The notes beneath the pieces were generated by a model that had not been told where the DNA came from, did no database searches, and saw only the letters and a program-made list of their open reading frames with translations. Position numbers and translations under genes: made by a program. Of a stretch of 9,535 nucleotides of DNA, positions 1-6,021 are shown in pieces. This DNA comes from Rhodobacter sp. (GTDB lineage: Bacteria; Pseudomonadota; Alphaproteobacteria; Rhodobacterales; Rhodobacteraceae). The DNA lies in NCBI GenBank assembly GCA_013824055.1, contig PNNE01000379.1, positions 1 through 9,535 on the forward strand, read 5' to 3'. How positions within the stretch are numbered: the first letter of the stretch is position 1; each line of letters starts with the position of its first letter.

Positions 1-523
1 TGACCTCCTCGCCTTCTTCCACGACCGCCTCAAGGTCTACCTCAAGGACCAGGGCATCCGGCACGACATCATCGACGCCTGCCTTGCCATGCCGGGCAAC
101 GACGACCTGACGCTCTTGGTCAAGCGGGCCACCGCGCTTGGCGAAACGCTGAAGACCGAGGACGGGGCGAACCTGCTGCAGGGCTACAAGCGGGCGAACA
201 ACATCCTCAGCCAGGCCGAGGCGAAGGACGGCGTCGAATACTCGTTCGGGGCGGACCCGAAGTTTGCCGAGACCGACGAGGAACGCGCCCTCTTCGCGGC
301 GCTGGACAGGGCCGAGGCGACGATCACTCCGGCGATGCAGGCCGAGGATTTCGGGACCGCGATGGCCGCGATGGCCGACCTTCGCGCCCCCATCGACGCC
401 TTCTTCACCGCCGTCCAGGTCAACAGCGACAACGAGATCATCCGGCGCAACCGGCTGAACCTTCTGCACCGCATCCGGGCCATCTGCTCTGGGGTTGCCG
501 ACCTTTCCCGCATCGAGGGCTGA
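1..523 (+). CDS. glyS: Glycyl-tRNA synthetase beta subunit, C-terminal part (5' end outside window)
   Basis: This is the beta chain of the tetrameric bacterial glycyl-tRNA synthetase, which with GlyQ charges tRNA-Gly in the cytoplasm. The frame is open from base 2, so the gene begins before the window; an internal ATG at 89 is not the start. About 173 residues are visible and belong to the C-terminal anticodon-binding (DALR-like) region. Family-typical segments read FFHDRLKVYLKDQG, then YKRANNIL, then LRAPIDAFF with VQVNSDNEIIRRNRL, and finally ADLSRIEG just before the TGA at 521-523. The end matches the usual GlyS C-terminus, so the gene looks intact at its 3' side. The next gene starts 91 bases later on the same strand with its own possible promoter. 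I am very confident of the family from these segments. Confidence 0.95.
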   Translation, partial: DLLAFFHDRLKVYLKDQGIRHDIIDACLAMPGNDDLTLLVKRATALGETLKTEDGANLLQGYKRANNILSQAEAKDGVEYSFGADPKFAETDEERALFAALDRAEATITPAMQAEDFGTAMAAMADLRAPIDAFFTAVQVNSDNEIIRRNRLNLLHRIRAICSGVADLSRIEG

Positions 524-563
524 GGGGCGCCCAAAGATTCGTCACCGCAGTGGCATGTCACGC

Positions 564-591
564 TTGAATGACAGGGGTTTCGGCGTATTCT
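564..591 (+). promoter_or_regulatory. Candidate sigma-70 type promoter upstream of the PPDK-like gene
   Basis: TTGAAT (564-569) and TATTCT (586-591) are separated by 16 bases, and each matches four of six positions of the housekeeping consensus. The pair lies in the 91-base gap after glyS, just upstream of the ribosome-binding site. A 5-bp inverted repeat TGTCA (556-560) / TGACA (569-573) flanks the -35 hexamer and could be a regulator site. Both signals are weak and could be chance. Confidence 0.25.
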
Positions 592-610
592 GCACCTGAA
601 CAAAAGGTGC
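592..610 (+). promoter_or_regulatory. Short hairpin that would mask the Shine-Dalgarno of the PPDK-like gene
   Basis: GCACCT (592-597) and AGGTGC (605-610) are perfectly complementary across a 7-base loop. The right arm contains the AAGGTG ribosome-binding sequence lying about five bases before the GTG start at 615. A competing pairing of CTGCA (590-594) with TGCAG (611-615) touches the start codon itself. In the mRNA this fold could lower initiation. The complementarity is visible; any regulatory role is inferred. Confidence 0.3.
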
Positions 611-614
611 TGCA

Positions 615-3161
615 GTGCAGAAACATGACCCCATCGCGGAGTTTGCGCAGATCACGCCCTCGGCGCGGATACTGGCGGCAAGCCACGGCTGGCGGGCCAA
701 GTGCCTGCAGCGGCTGATGCGGCTGGACCTGCCGGTGCCGAAATCCGTGGCGCTGTCGGCCACCACCCTCCGCGCCATCGCGGCGGGGCATGGGGTGGAT
801 GCCGCTGGAATCCTTGATAATTTCGGCGACGGACCGCTGATCAGCGTGCGTCCCAGCCCGGCCAATCCCGATTGGGGCGGCCCGGCGACGATCCTGAACA
901 TCGGGCTGAACGCCAAGCGTCACGCCCGGCTGGCCGAAACGCATGGCGAGGCGGCGGCGGATGCGCTTTACCTGCGCTTCGTGCAGGCCTATGCGATCCA
1001 CGTCGCACGGCTGGACCCGGAAGTCTTCGACGGGCTGAAGCCGGGGCCGGGTGCCTTGCGCGACGCCTTGCGCGAGTACGAGGTCGAGACCGACGAGCCT
1101 TTCCCGCAAGAGCCCGCGCGGCAGCTTTCCGAAGTGCTCCGCAGCATGGCGCGGGCCTGGGAGGGAACCTCGGCGCGGCTGCTGCGGCAGGCCAAGGGCG
1201 CACCGGCCGAGGCGGCGCTTGGGCTGGTCGTGCAGGAAATGGCGCAGGGGATCGGGCAGGGGATCAGCGGCTCGGGCGTGATCCAGTTCGTCGATCCGGT
1301 GACCGGCCAGCAGCAGATCACCGGGCGCTACCTGGGCCAGAGCCAGGGCCGCGACGCCTTGAAGACGACCGAGGCGCTGTATCTGACCCGCGACGCGCGC
1401 GGCCCCTCGCTGGAGGATGTGGCGCCCGAGGTTTTCGGCCGGCTGGTCGACTACGGCGCGGTCTGCCGCCAGCGTCTGCGCGAAGAGATGCAGATCGAGT
1501 TCACCGTCGAGGATGGCCGTCTGGCGGTGCTGGACGCGGTCAAGGTGCAACGCTCGGTGCGGGCCGGGCTGCGGATCGCGGTGGCCTTGGCCGAAGACGG
1601 GATCATCCCGCGCAACGAGGCGGTGCTGCGGGTCGAACCGCGCGCGCTGTCCGAGCTTTTGCACCACCAGGTCGATCCGCGCGGGGAACGCGATGTCATC
1701 GCCCGGGGGATCGCGGCGTCGCCGGGGGCGGCCACGGGGATTCTGGTGTTCTCGTCCTCGGCAGCGCAGGCGGCCGCGGCGCGGGGCGAGGCCTGTATCC
1801 TGGTGCGGCGCGAGACGGCGCCCGAGGACATCCGGGGCATGCATTCGTCGGCGGCGGTGCTGACCGAACGCGGTGGCATGACCAGCCACGCGGCGGTGAT
1901 CGCGCGCGGGCTTGGCCTGCCCTGCGTGGTGGGCGCGTCCGAAGTGCGGATGGACACGCGCGACAAGAAGCTGACGGCAGCGGATGGCCGCGTCTTCCGC
2001 GAGGGCGACGTGGTGACGCTGGACGGCACCAGGGGCGAGGCGCTGGCCGGTGCGGCCGAGATGCTGCCCCCGGCCCTGGACGACAGTTTCCGCAGGCTGC
2101 TGGCCTGGGCCGACGAGGTGCGCGACATCGGCATCCGGGCCAATGCCGACACCCCCGCCGATGCCGAAACCGCCCGCAAGTTCGAGGCCGAGGGCATCGG
2201 CCTTTGCCGCACGGAACACATGTTCTTCGACGAGGACCGGCTGATCGTCATGCGCGAGATGATCTTCGCCGACACGCCCGGCGACCGGGCGGCGGCGCTG
2301 GCGCGGCTTTTGCCGATGCAGCGGGCGGACTTCGTGCAACTCTTTGAAATCATGCAAGGCTTGCCGGTCTGCATCCGCCTGTTCGACCCTCCGTTGCACG
2401 AATTCCTGCCCTCGGACCGCGAAGGTCTGCGCGATCTGGCCGAGGCCCTGGACCGCCCCCTGAGCGAAGTCACCCGCCGCGCCGAGGCGTTGACCGAGGT
2501 GAACCCGATGCTGGGGATGCGGGGGGTGCGCCTTGGCGTGGTTCTGCCGGAAATCTACGACATGCAGGCTCAGGCGATCTTCGAGGCGACGCTGGAAAGC
2601 GCCCGTCGCGGTGCCCCCGTGGTGCCCGAGATCATGATCCCCCTGGTCAGTGCGCGGCGCGAGGTGGAGCTGGTGAAAACCCGGATCGACGCGGTGGCGG
2701 CGATGGTGCGCACCAGGGCCGGGGCAAGTTTCGACTACAAGCTGGGTGTCATGGTCGAAACCCCGCGCGCCGCGCTGCGGGCCGGAGAGATCGCCCAGCA
2801 CGCCGCCTTCCTGTCCTTTGGCACGAACGACCTGACCCAGATGACCTACGGGTTGAGCAGGGATGACGCGGGCCGCTTCATGAACACCTATGTCCAGCTG
2901 GGGGTCTTCCCCGAGGACCCGTTCCACATCCTGGACATCGACGGGGTGGGCGAGCTTTTGCACATCGGGGCCGAGCGGGGCCGCAAGACACGGAAAGACC
3001 TGACTCTTTCCATCTGCGGCGAGCATGGCGGAAACCCGGAATCCATCGCCTTCTGCCGACAGGCGGGGTTCGATTACGTGTCCTGCTCGCCCTACCGGGT
3101 GCCGATGGCGCGACTGGCCGCAGCGCACCTTGCGCTCAACGACAGGGCGAAAATCGTTTAA
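615..3161 (+). CDS. ppdK: Pyruvate,phosphate dikinase homologue with an atypical ATP-binding domain
   Basis: This 848-aa cytoplasmic protein belongs to the PPDK / PEP-utilizing enzyme family, which interconverts pyruvate and PEP through a phospho-histidine. It starts at GTG 615, with AAGGTG about five bases upstream. Three regions align end to end with my memory of Clostridium symbiosum PPDK. Residues about 1-325 form the ATP-grasp-like domain. Residues about 360-490 form the swivelling phospho-histidine domain, with His425 in GGMTSHAAV. Residues about 500-848 form the PEP/pyruvate barrel, with Arg532 (GLCRTEH), Arg588 (IRLFDPPLHEF), Glu715 (VMVETPRAAL), Asn738-Asp739 (FGTNDLTQM) and Cys801 (ICGEHGG). 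The barrel and histidine sites look complete. The N-terminal domain keeps Arg79 (ISVR) and Glu295, but the P-loop-like GGKG is replaced by GWRA, the expected Asp is Gln293, the expected Gln is Asp307, and the SMPGMMDT stretch is replaced. ATP/AMP/Pi chemistry is therefore doubtful, and the gene symbol is by family only. A database label such as 'putative PEP-binding protein' would also fit. Confidence 0.88.
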   Translation: MQKHDPIAEFAQITPSARILAASHGWRAKCLQRLMRLDLPVPKSVALSATTLRAIAAGHGVDAAGILDNFGDGPLISVRPSPANPDWGGPATILNIGLNAKRHARLAETHGEAAADALYLRFVQAYAIHVARLDPEVFDGLKPGPGALRDALREYEVETDEPFPQEPARQLSEVLRSMARAWEGTSARLLRQAKGAPAEAALGLVVQEMAQGIGQGISGSGVIQFVDPVTGQQQITGRYLGQSQGRDALKTTEALYLTRDARGPSLEDVAPEVFGRLVDYGAVCRQRLREEMQIEFTVEDGRLAVLDAVKVQRSVRAGLRIAVALAEDGIIPRNEAVLRVEPRALSELLHHQVDPRGERDVIARGIAASPGAATGILVFSSSAAQAAAARGEACILVRRETAPEDIRGMHSSAAVLTERGGMTSHAAVIARGLGLPCVVGASEVRMDTRDKKLTAADGRVFREGDVVTLDGTRGEALAGAAEMLPPALDDSFRRLLAWADEVRDIGIRANADTPADAETARKFEAEGIGLCRTEHMFFDEDRLIVMREMIFADTPGDRAAALARLLPMQRADFVQLFEIMQGLPVCIRLFDPPLHEFLPSDREGLRDLAEALDRPLSEVTRRAEALTEVNPMLGMRGVRLGVVLPEIYDMQAQAIFEATLESARRGAPVVPEIMIPLVSARREVELVKTRIDAVAAMVRTRAGASFDYKLGVMVETPRAALRAGEIAQHAAFLSFGTNDLTQMTYGLSRDDAGRFMNTYVQLGVFPEDPFHILDIDGVGELLHIGAERGRKTRKDLTLSICGEHGGNPESIAFCRQAGFDYVSCSPYRVPMARLAAAHLALNDRAKIV

Positions 3162-3183
3162 AAACAGCGATATGTAACGATTT
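3151..3183 (+). repeat. 8-bp perfect inverted repeat straddling the PPDK-like gene's stop codon
   Basis: AAATCGTT (3151-3158) and AACGATTT (3176-3183) are perfectly complementary around a 17-base AT-rich spacer. The left arm is the last codons of the PPDK-like gene, ending directly against its TAA. The island stands out from the GC-rich surroundings. It could be a weak 3'-end hairpin or a protein-binding site for the downstream gene. There is no T-tract behind it, so I do not call a classical terminator. Confidence 0.35.
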
Positions 3184-3194
3184 CTCAAGGGATT

Positions 3195-3212
3195 CCGCCC
3201 GATTTTCGGCGG
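3195..3212 (+). terminator. GC-rich hairpin after the PPDK-like gene, possible weak terminator
   Basis: CCGCC (3195-3199) pairs with GGCGG (3208-3212). With one bulged C, an inner GA/TC pair extends the stem over a TTT loop. It lies 34 bases after the stop codon, in the 187-base gap before the hydrolase gene. No run of T follows (TATCTCGC), so intrinsic termination is uncertain. The rest of the gap (3213-3348) shows a GCGGT/ACCGC palindrome at 3257-3268 and no convincing promoter. Confidence 0.25.
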
Positions 3213-3348
3213 TATCTCGCTCATGCAGCATTGAATTCCGTGGCATTTCGGCAACAGCGGTGGACCGCCGGGACCATAGCCCATAGGTCGCCTGCTGCTT
3301 GCAAAGGTGGGGACACGCCCGCCGGACACCAAAGACGGAAAAGAGCAG

Positions 3349-3963
3349 ATGAAACGCATTCTGACCCTCGCGGTGGCGCTGGCCCTGGCGGCCACGACCG
3401 CCTTGGCCGATGCCAGCTGGCCGCCCGGCATGTTCGGCTTTCAGTCGGCCGCCCTTAGCCCCGACCTGAAGCGCCTGCCCCGGCCAGACCTGAACGGTCC
3501 CTTGCCCGCCATCGCGATGACCGACGGGATCACCGAGGACTGGCTCTTGGCGCGCCCCGCGCCTTCGGGCGATGCGCAGTGGGAATGCCTGACCGAGGCG
3601 CTGTATTTCGAGGCGCGCGGCGAAAGCCTGGAGGGGCAGATCGCGGTGGCGGAAGTGATCCTGAACCGCGTCGACAGCCCGCTTTACCCCAGCACGATCT
3701 GCGGCGTGGTCAAGCAGCGCGGCGGCGGGGGGTGCCAGTTTTCCTACGTCTGCCAGGGCAAGGTGAAGATGCGCGAAAAGCGCGCGGCCGATCTTGCGGG
3801 TCGGATCGCGCAGGCCATGCTGGACGGCGCGCCGCGGGTGCTGACCGACGGGGCCACGCATTTCCACACTCGGGCCGTCAAGCCAAGCTGGTCGAAGCGG
3901 TTTCCCAGAACCACGGCCATCGGCGCGCATCTCTTCTACCGCCAACCGGGCAGCCGGGGCTGA
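3349..3963 (+). CDS. Secreted cell-wall hydrolase, SleB / Hydrolase_2 family
   Basis: This 204-aa exported protein belongs to the Hydrolase_2 (SleB-like) family, peptidoglycan lytic enzymes first known from spore-cortex germination and also found in alphaproteobacteria. I chose ATG 3349 because it begins a clear signal peptide (MKRIL, then a hydrophobic Ala/Leu run, then a site after about residue 20 in TALADA) and has GGAAAAGAG just upstream. The in-frame GTG at 3307 would bury the signal. The catalytic domain spans about residues 78-199. It has ECLTEALYFEARGES with the family's conserved glutamate at or near 88, then AVAEVILNRV, CGVVKQ, CQFSYVC, ATHFHT (His171, His173), PSW and IGAHLFYR. 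Cysteines at 80, 118, 129 and 135 could form periplasmic disulfides. In a non-spore-former its role is probably wall remodelling. It precedes folB by 85 bases. Confidence 0.9.
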   Translation: MKRILTLAVALALAATTALADASWPPGMFGFQSAALSPDLKRLPRPDLNGPLPAIAMTDGITEDWLLARPAPSGDAQWECLTEALYFEARGESLEGQIAVAEVILNRVDSPLYPSTICGVVKQRGGGGCQFSYVCQGKVKMREKRAADLAGRIAQAMLDGAPRVLTDGATHFHTRAVKPSWSKRFPRTTAIGAHLFYRQPGSRG

Positions 3964-3998
3964 TGTCGGCCAATGCGCGTTCGGTGACGCCTTCTCGC

Positions 3999-4026
3999 TT
4001 GGCCGCCGCGCGCCGCATGGTATGAC
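3999..4026 (+). promoter_or_regulatory. Weak candidate promoter before folB
   Basis: TTGGCC (3999-4004) and TATGAC (4021-4026) are 16 bases apart, each with four consensus matches, and lie just upstream of GGAGG at 4039-4043. TTGGCC is also the right arm of a GGCCAA (3968-3973) / TTGGCC pairing across the gap after the hydrolase gene. This could drive folB-folP-glmM separately from the hydrolase, but the match is poor. Confidence 0.18.
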
Positions 4027-4048
4027 GGGCCGAACCGCGGAGGCGCCC

Positions 4049-4956
4049 ATGACCATGTCCGACATCGAGCTTGCCTTCGCCCATCCCGAGGATCGGGCCG
4101 AGGCCTCGGCAGGGGCCGCTCCGCGCGACCGGATCAGTCTGCGCGACCATGTGGTCGAGGCCGACATCGGCGCCTTCCAGAAAGAGCGCGGCCACAAGCA
4201 GCGCCTGCGCTTCAACGTGGTGGTCGAGGTGCGCCCGGTCACCGAACCGCTGGAGGATGACGTTGACCGCATCCTGTCCTACGACCGGATCACCGAAGCC
4301 ATCGACGCCGAGCTTGCGCCGAACGGCTGAACCTGCTGGAAACCCTGGCCGAACGGGTGGCCGAGCGCATCCTGGCCGAACCCGCCGCGATGCGGGTCTT
4401 CGTCCGGATCGAGAAGCTGGACATCGGCCCCTATGCCCTGGGCGTGGAAATCGTGCGGTCCCGCGCCGAACGCCCTGTCCAGAAGGCGGGCGACGAGGGG
4501 ATGGAGGCGGTGCATCCGCTGGTCGTCTTCCTGGACAACCCGACGATCCATGCGGCCGACCTGTCTGCGCGCCTTGATGCGCTGCTGGCCGAGGGGTTGC
4601 CGCTGATCCTGGCTGTCGGCCTGCCCGATCTGCCGCGCCCGCTGACCGGCCACAAGCCGACTCAGCGCCGGGTCGATCTGCTGGCGATGGAGCAGAACGC
4701 CTGGACCCTTGCCGCCCGCGATCCGCGCTGCGTGGTGGTGGCGACGCGGACGGAAATCGACTGGGCGATCAAGCGCGGTCAGTCGCTGGTCTGGGCGCCG
4801 TCCAAGCTGGTGCTGGACGCGGTGGACGGGCCGAAGGGGTCCGAGCCGGTCAGCCTTGCCCTGTGGCTGGCGGAAACGATGTCGGCCTCGGCGCTGGTTG
4901 TTCACGGCGAGGTTGCAGTCCCGGCAGGAAGCCGCGTTCCGGTGCGGCGGGCCTGA
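4049..4956 (+). CDS. folB: Dihydroneopterin aldolase with long C-terminal extension, interrupted by a frameshift
   Basis: FolB converts 7,8-dihydroneopterin to 6-hydroxymethyl-dihydropterin and glycolaldehyde in folate synthesis. ATG 4049 is preferred over ATG 4022 because GGAGG lies five bases upstream. The first frame reads RISLRDHVVEADIGAF, the acid Glu46 (FQKERG), LRFNVVVEV and ILSYDRITEAI, then hits TGA at 4328-4330. The other frame continues the family pattern from GCC 4318 as AERLNLLETLAERVA, then VFVRIEKLD (catalytic-type Lys123 in restored numbering) and ALGVEIVRS. One missing base near 4316-4320 reconnects them as ELAAERLN, giving about 302 residues. Ordinary FolB is about 120. Restored residues about 156-302 form an extra alpha/beta-looking domain (HPLVVFLDN, LPLILAVGLPDLPRP, RCVVVATRTEIDWAI, SASALVVHGE) that I cannot assign. 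An extended FolB is, as I recall, usual in Rhodobacteraceae. folP follows 45 bases later. Confidence 0.85.
4313..4320 (+). other. Probable one-base deletion (frameshift) inside folB
   Basis: Codons GAG CTT end the first frame's good homology, and GCC GAA CGG CTG AAC (from 4318) resume it in the other frame. Between them only GC (4316-4317) remains, so one base is missing from an expected Ala codon. The site CTTGCGCC is not a slippery X XXY YYZ heptamer, and no strong downstream pseudoknot is evident. Sequencing error or recent mutation therefore fits better than programmed frameshifting. Confidence 0.8.
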
Positions 4957-5001
4957 CGCTTCCCTCTTGAAAAGCGGCGGACCATCGGCCACTCCGGGGG
5001 C

Positions 5002-6021
5002 ATGGAATACTTCCGCCCCATCGCGATGACCGATCCGGCCCGGCCTGCGGGCGCGCTTGCGCTGGCGGGCGGCTGGTGCTGGTTCGACCGCGTCGAGGTG
5101 CTGTCCCGCGTTGCCAAAGGCCGGATCATCGCCGCGCATGAGCTGCCAGCGCCGGTCCTGCACCGCCTGACCGCGCCTCGGCCCGACCTTGCCGGGCTGG
5201 CGCTGGACCGGCCGCGCCTGATGGGCATCCTGAACGTGACGCCTGACAGCTTTTCCGATGGCGGCCGGTTCCTGGGGGCCGAGGCCGCCGTGGCGCAGGC
5301 CCGCGCGATGGCGGCGGCGGCCGAGATCGTCGACATCGGCGGCGAAAGCACCCGTCCCGGCGCGGTCGAGGTTCCGGTGGCCGAGGAAATCGCCCGCACG
5401 GTTCCGGTCATCCAGGCGTTGCGGGCCGGGGGGCTGACCGCCCCGCTTTCCATCGACACCCGCAAGGCCGCGGTGGCCGAGGCGGCGCTGCAGGCGGGGG
5501 CGACCGTCGTCAACGACGTTTCGGCCTTCGACTTCGATCCGAGGCTGGGGCCGCTGGTGGCGCGCAGCGCGGCTCCGGTCGTGCTGATGCATGCCCAGGG
5601 CGTGCCCGCAACCATGCAGGACAACCCGCTTTATGCCGACGTGCTGCTGGACGTCTTTGATGCCCTTGCGGCGCGGCTGGCGCGGGCCGAGGCGCTGGGG
5701 ATCGACCGCGGGCGGATCGTGCTGGACCCCGGCATCGGCTTCGGGAAGACCCATTCGCACAACCTGGCCCTGCTGCGCGGGCTGTCGCTGTTCCACGGCC
5801 TTGGCTGCGCGATCCTGCTTGGCACATCCCGCAAGCGGTTCATCGGGTCCATCGGCGGCGCCGACCGGCCCGAGGACCGCGCCCCTGGGTCCATCGCGAC
5901 CGCGCTGGCCGGGGTGGCGCAGGGCGTGCAGATCACCCGCGTGCATGACGTGGCCGAGATGCGGCAGGCGCTGCGGCTGTGGCAGGCAATGAACACCGAT
6001 CACCTGGAGACTGACGCATGA
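5002..6021 (+). CDS. folP: Dihydropteroate synthase
   Basis: FolP condenses 6-hydroxymethyl-dihydropterin pyrophosphate with para-aminobenzoate to dihydropteroate; it is the sulfonamide target. The 339-aa product carries the whole family signature: MGILNVTPDSFSDGG (Asn78), DIGGESTRPGA, SIDTRK (Asp152), NDVSAFD, VVLMHAQG, DPGIGFGKTHSHN, GTSRKRFIG, GSIATAL and TRVHDV (Arg313, His315). The TIM-barrel core starts near residue 72. The first 70 residues, including GGWCWFDRVEVLSR, are an extension not found in the roughly 280-aa E. coli enzyme but, as I recall, usual in this bacterial family. ATG 5002 has only a G-run directly before it. ATG 5026 is an alternative with no better ribosome-binding site, so the start is not certain. 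The gene follows folB by 45 bases and overlaps glmM in ATGA, the same order as E. coli folP-glmM. Confidence 0.96.
   Translation: MEYFRPIAMTDPARPAGALALAGGWCWFDRVEVLSRVAKGRIIAAHELPAPVLHRLTAPRPDLAGLALDRPRLMGILNVTPDSFSDGGRFLGAEAAVAQARAMAAAAEIVDIGGESTRPGAVEVPVAEEIARTVPVIQALRAGGLTAPLSIDTRKAAVAEAALQAGATVVNDVSAFDFDPRLGPLVARSAAPVVLMHAQGVPATMQDNPLYADVLLDVFDALAARLARAEALGIDRGRIVLDPGIGFGKTHSHNLALLRGLSLFHGLGCAILLGTSRKRFIGSIGGADRPEDRAPGSIATALAGVAQGVQITRVHDVAEMRQALRLWQAMNTDHLETDA

Noticed and set aside
872..2347. A 491-codon plus-strand open frame in a second frame of the PPDK-like gene
   Set aside because: Gly/Arg/Ala-rich shadow frame fully inside a confirmed gene, with no ribosome-binding site or domain.
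3307..3348. Upstream GTG start for the wall hydrolase
   Set aside because: It would add 14 residues in front of a textbook signal peptide; ATG 3349 gives a proper export signal and has a purine-rich ribosome-binding site.
558..3431. A 957-codon open frame on the minus strand opposite the PPDK-like gene
   Set aside because: Its protein is rich in Arg, His, Gln, Gly and Pro, with no recognisable domain. It is the mirror of a GC-rich gene with strong codon bias, and the opposite strand encodes clear PPDK motifs.
4310..4330. Programmed -1 ribosomal frameshifting in folB
   Set aside because: A -1 shift would join the frames, but CTTGCGCC is not a slippery heptamer, and no strong stimulatory structure is evident just downstream. 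A one-base deletion explains the data better.
4279..6003. A 574-codon minus-strand open frame opposite folB and folP
   Set aside because: Low-complexity Arg/Gly/Gln-rich translation with no family motif; folP on the other strand is unmistakable.
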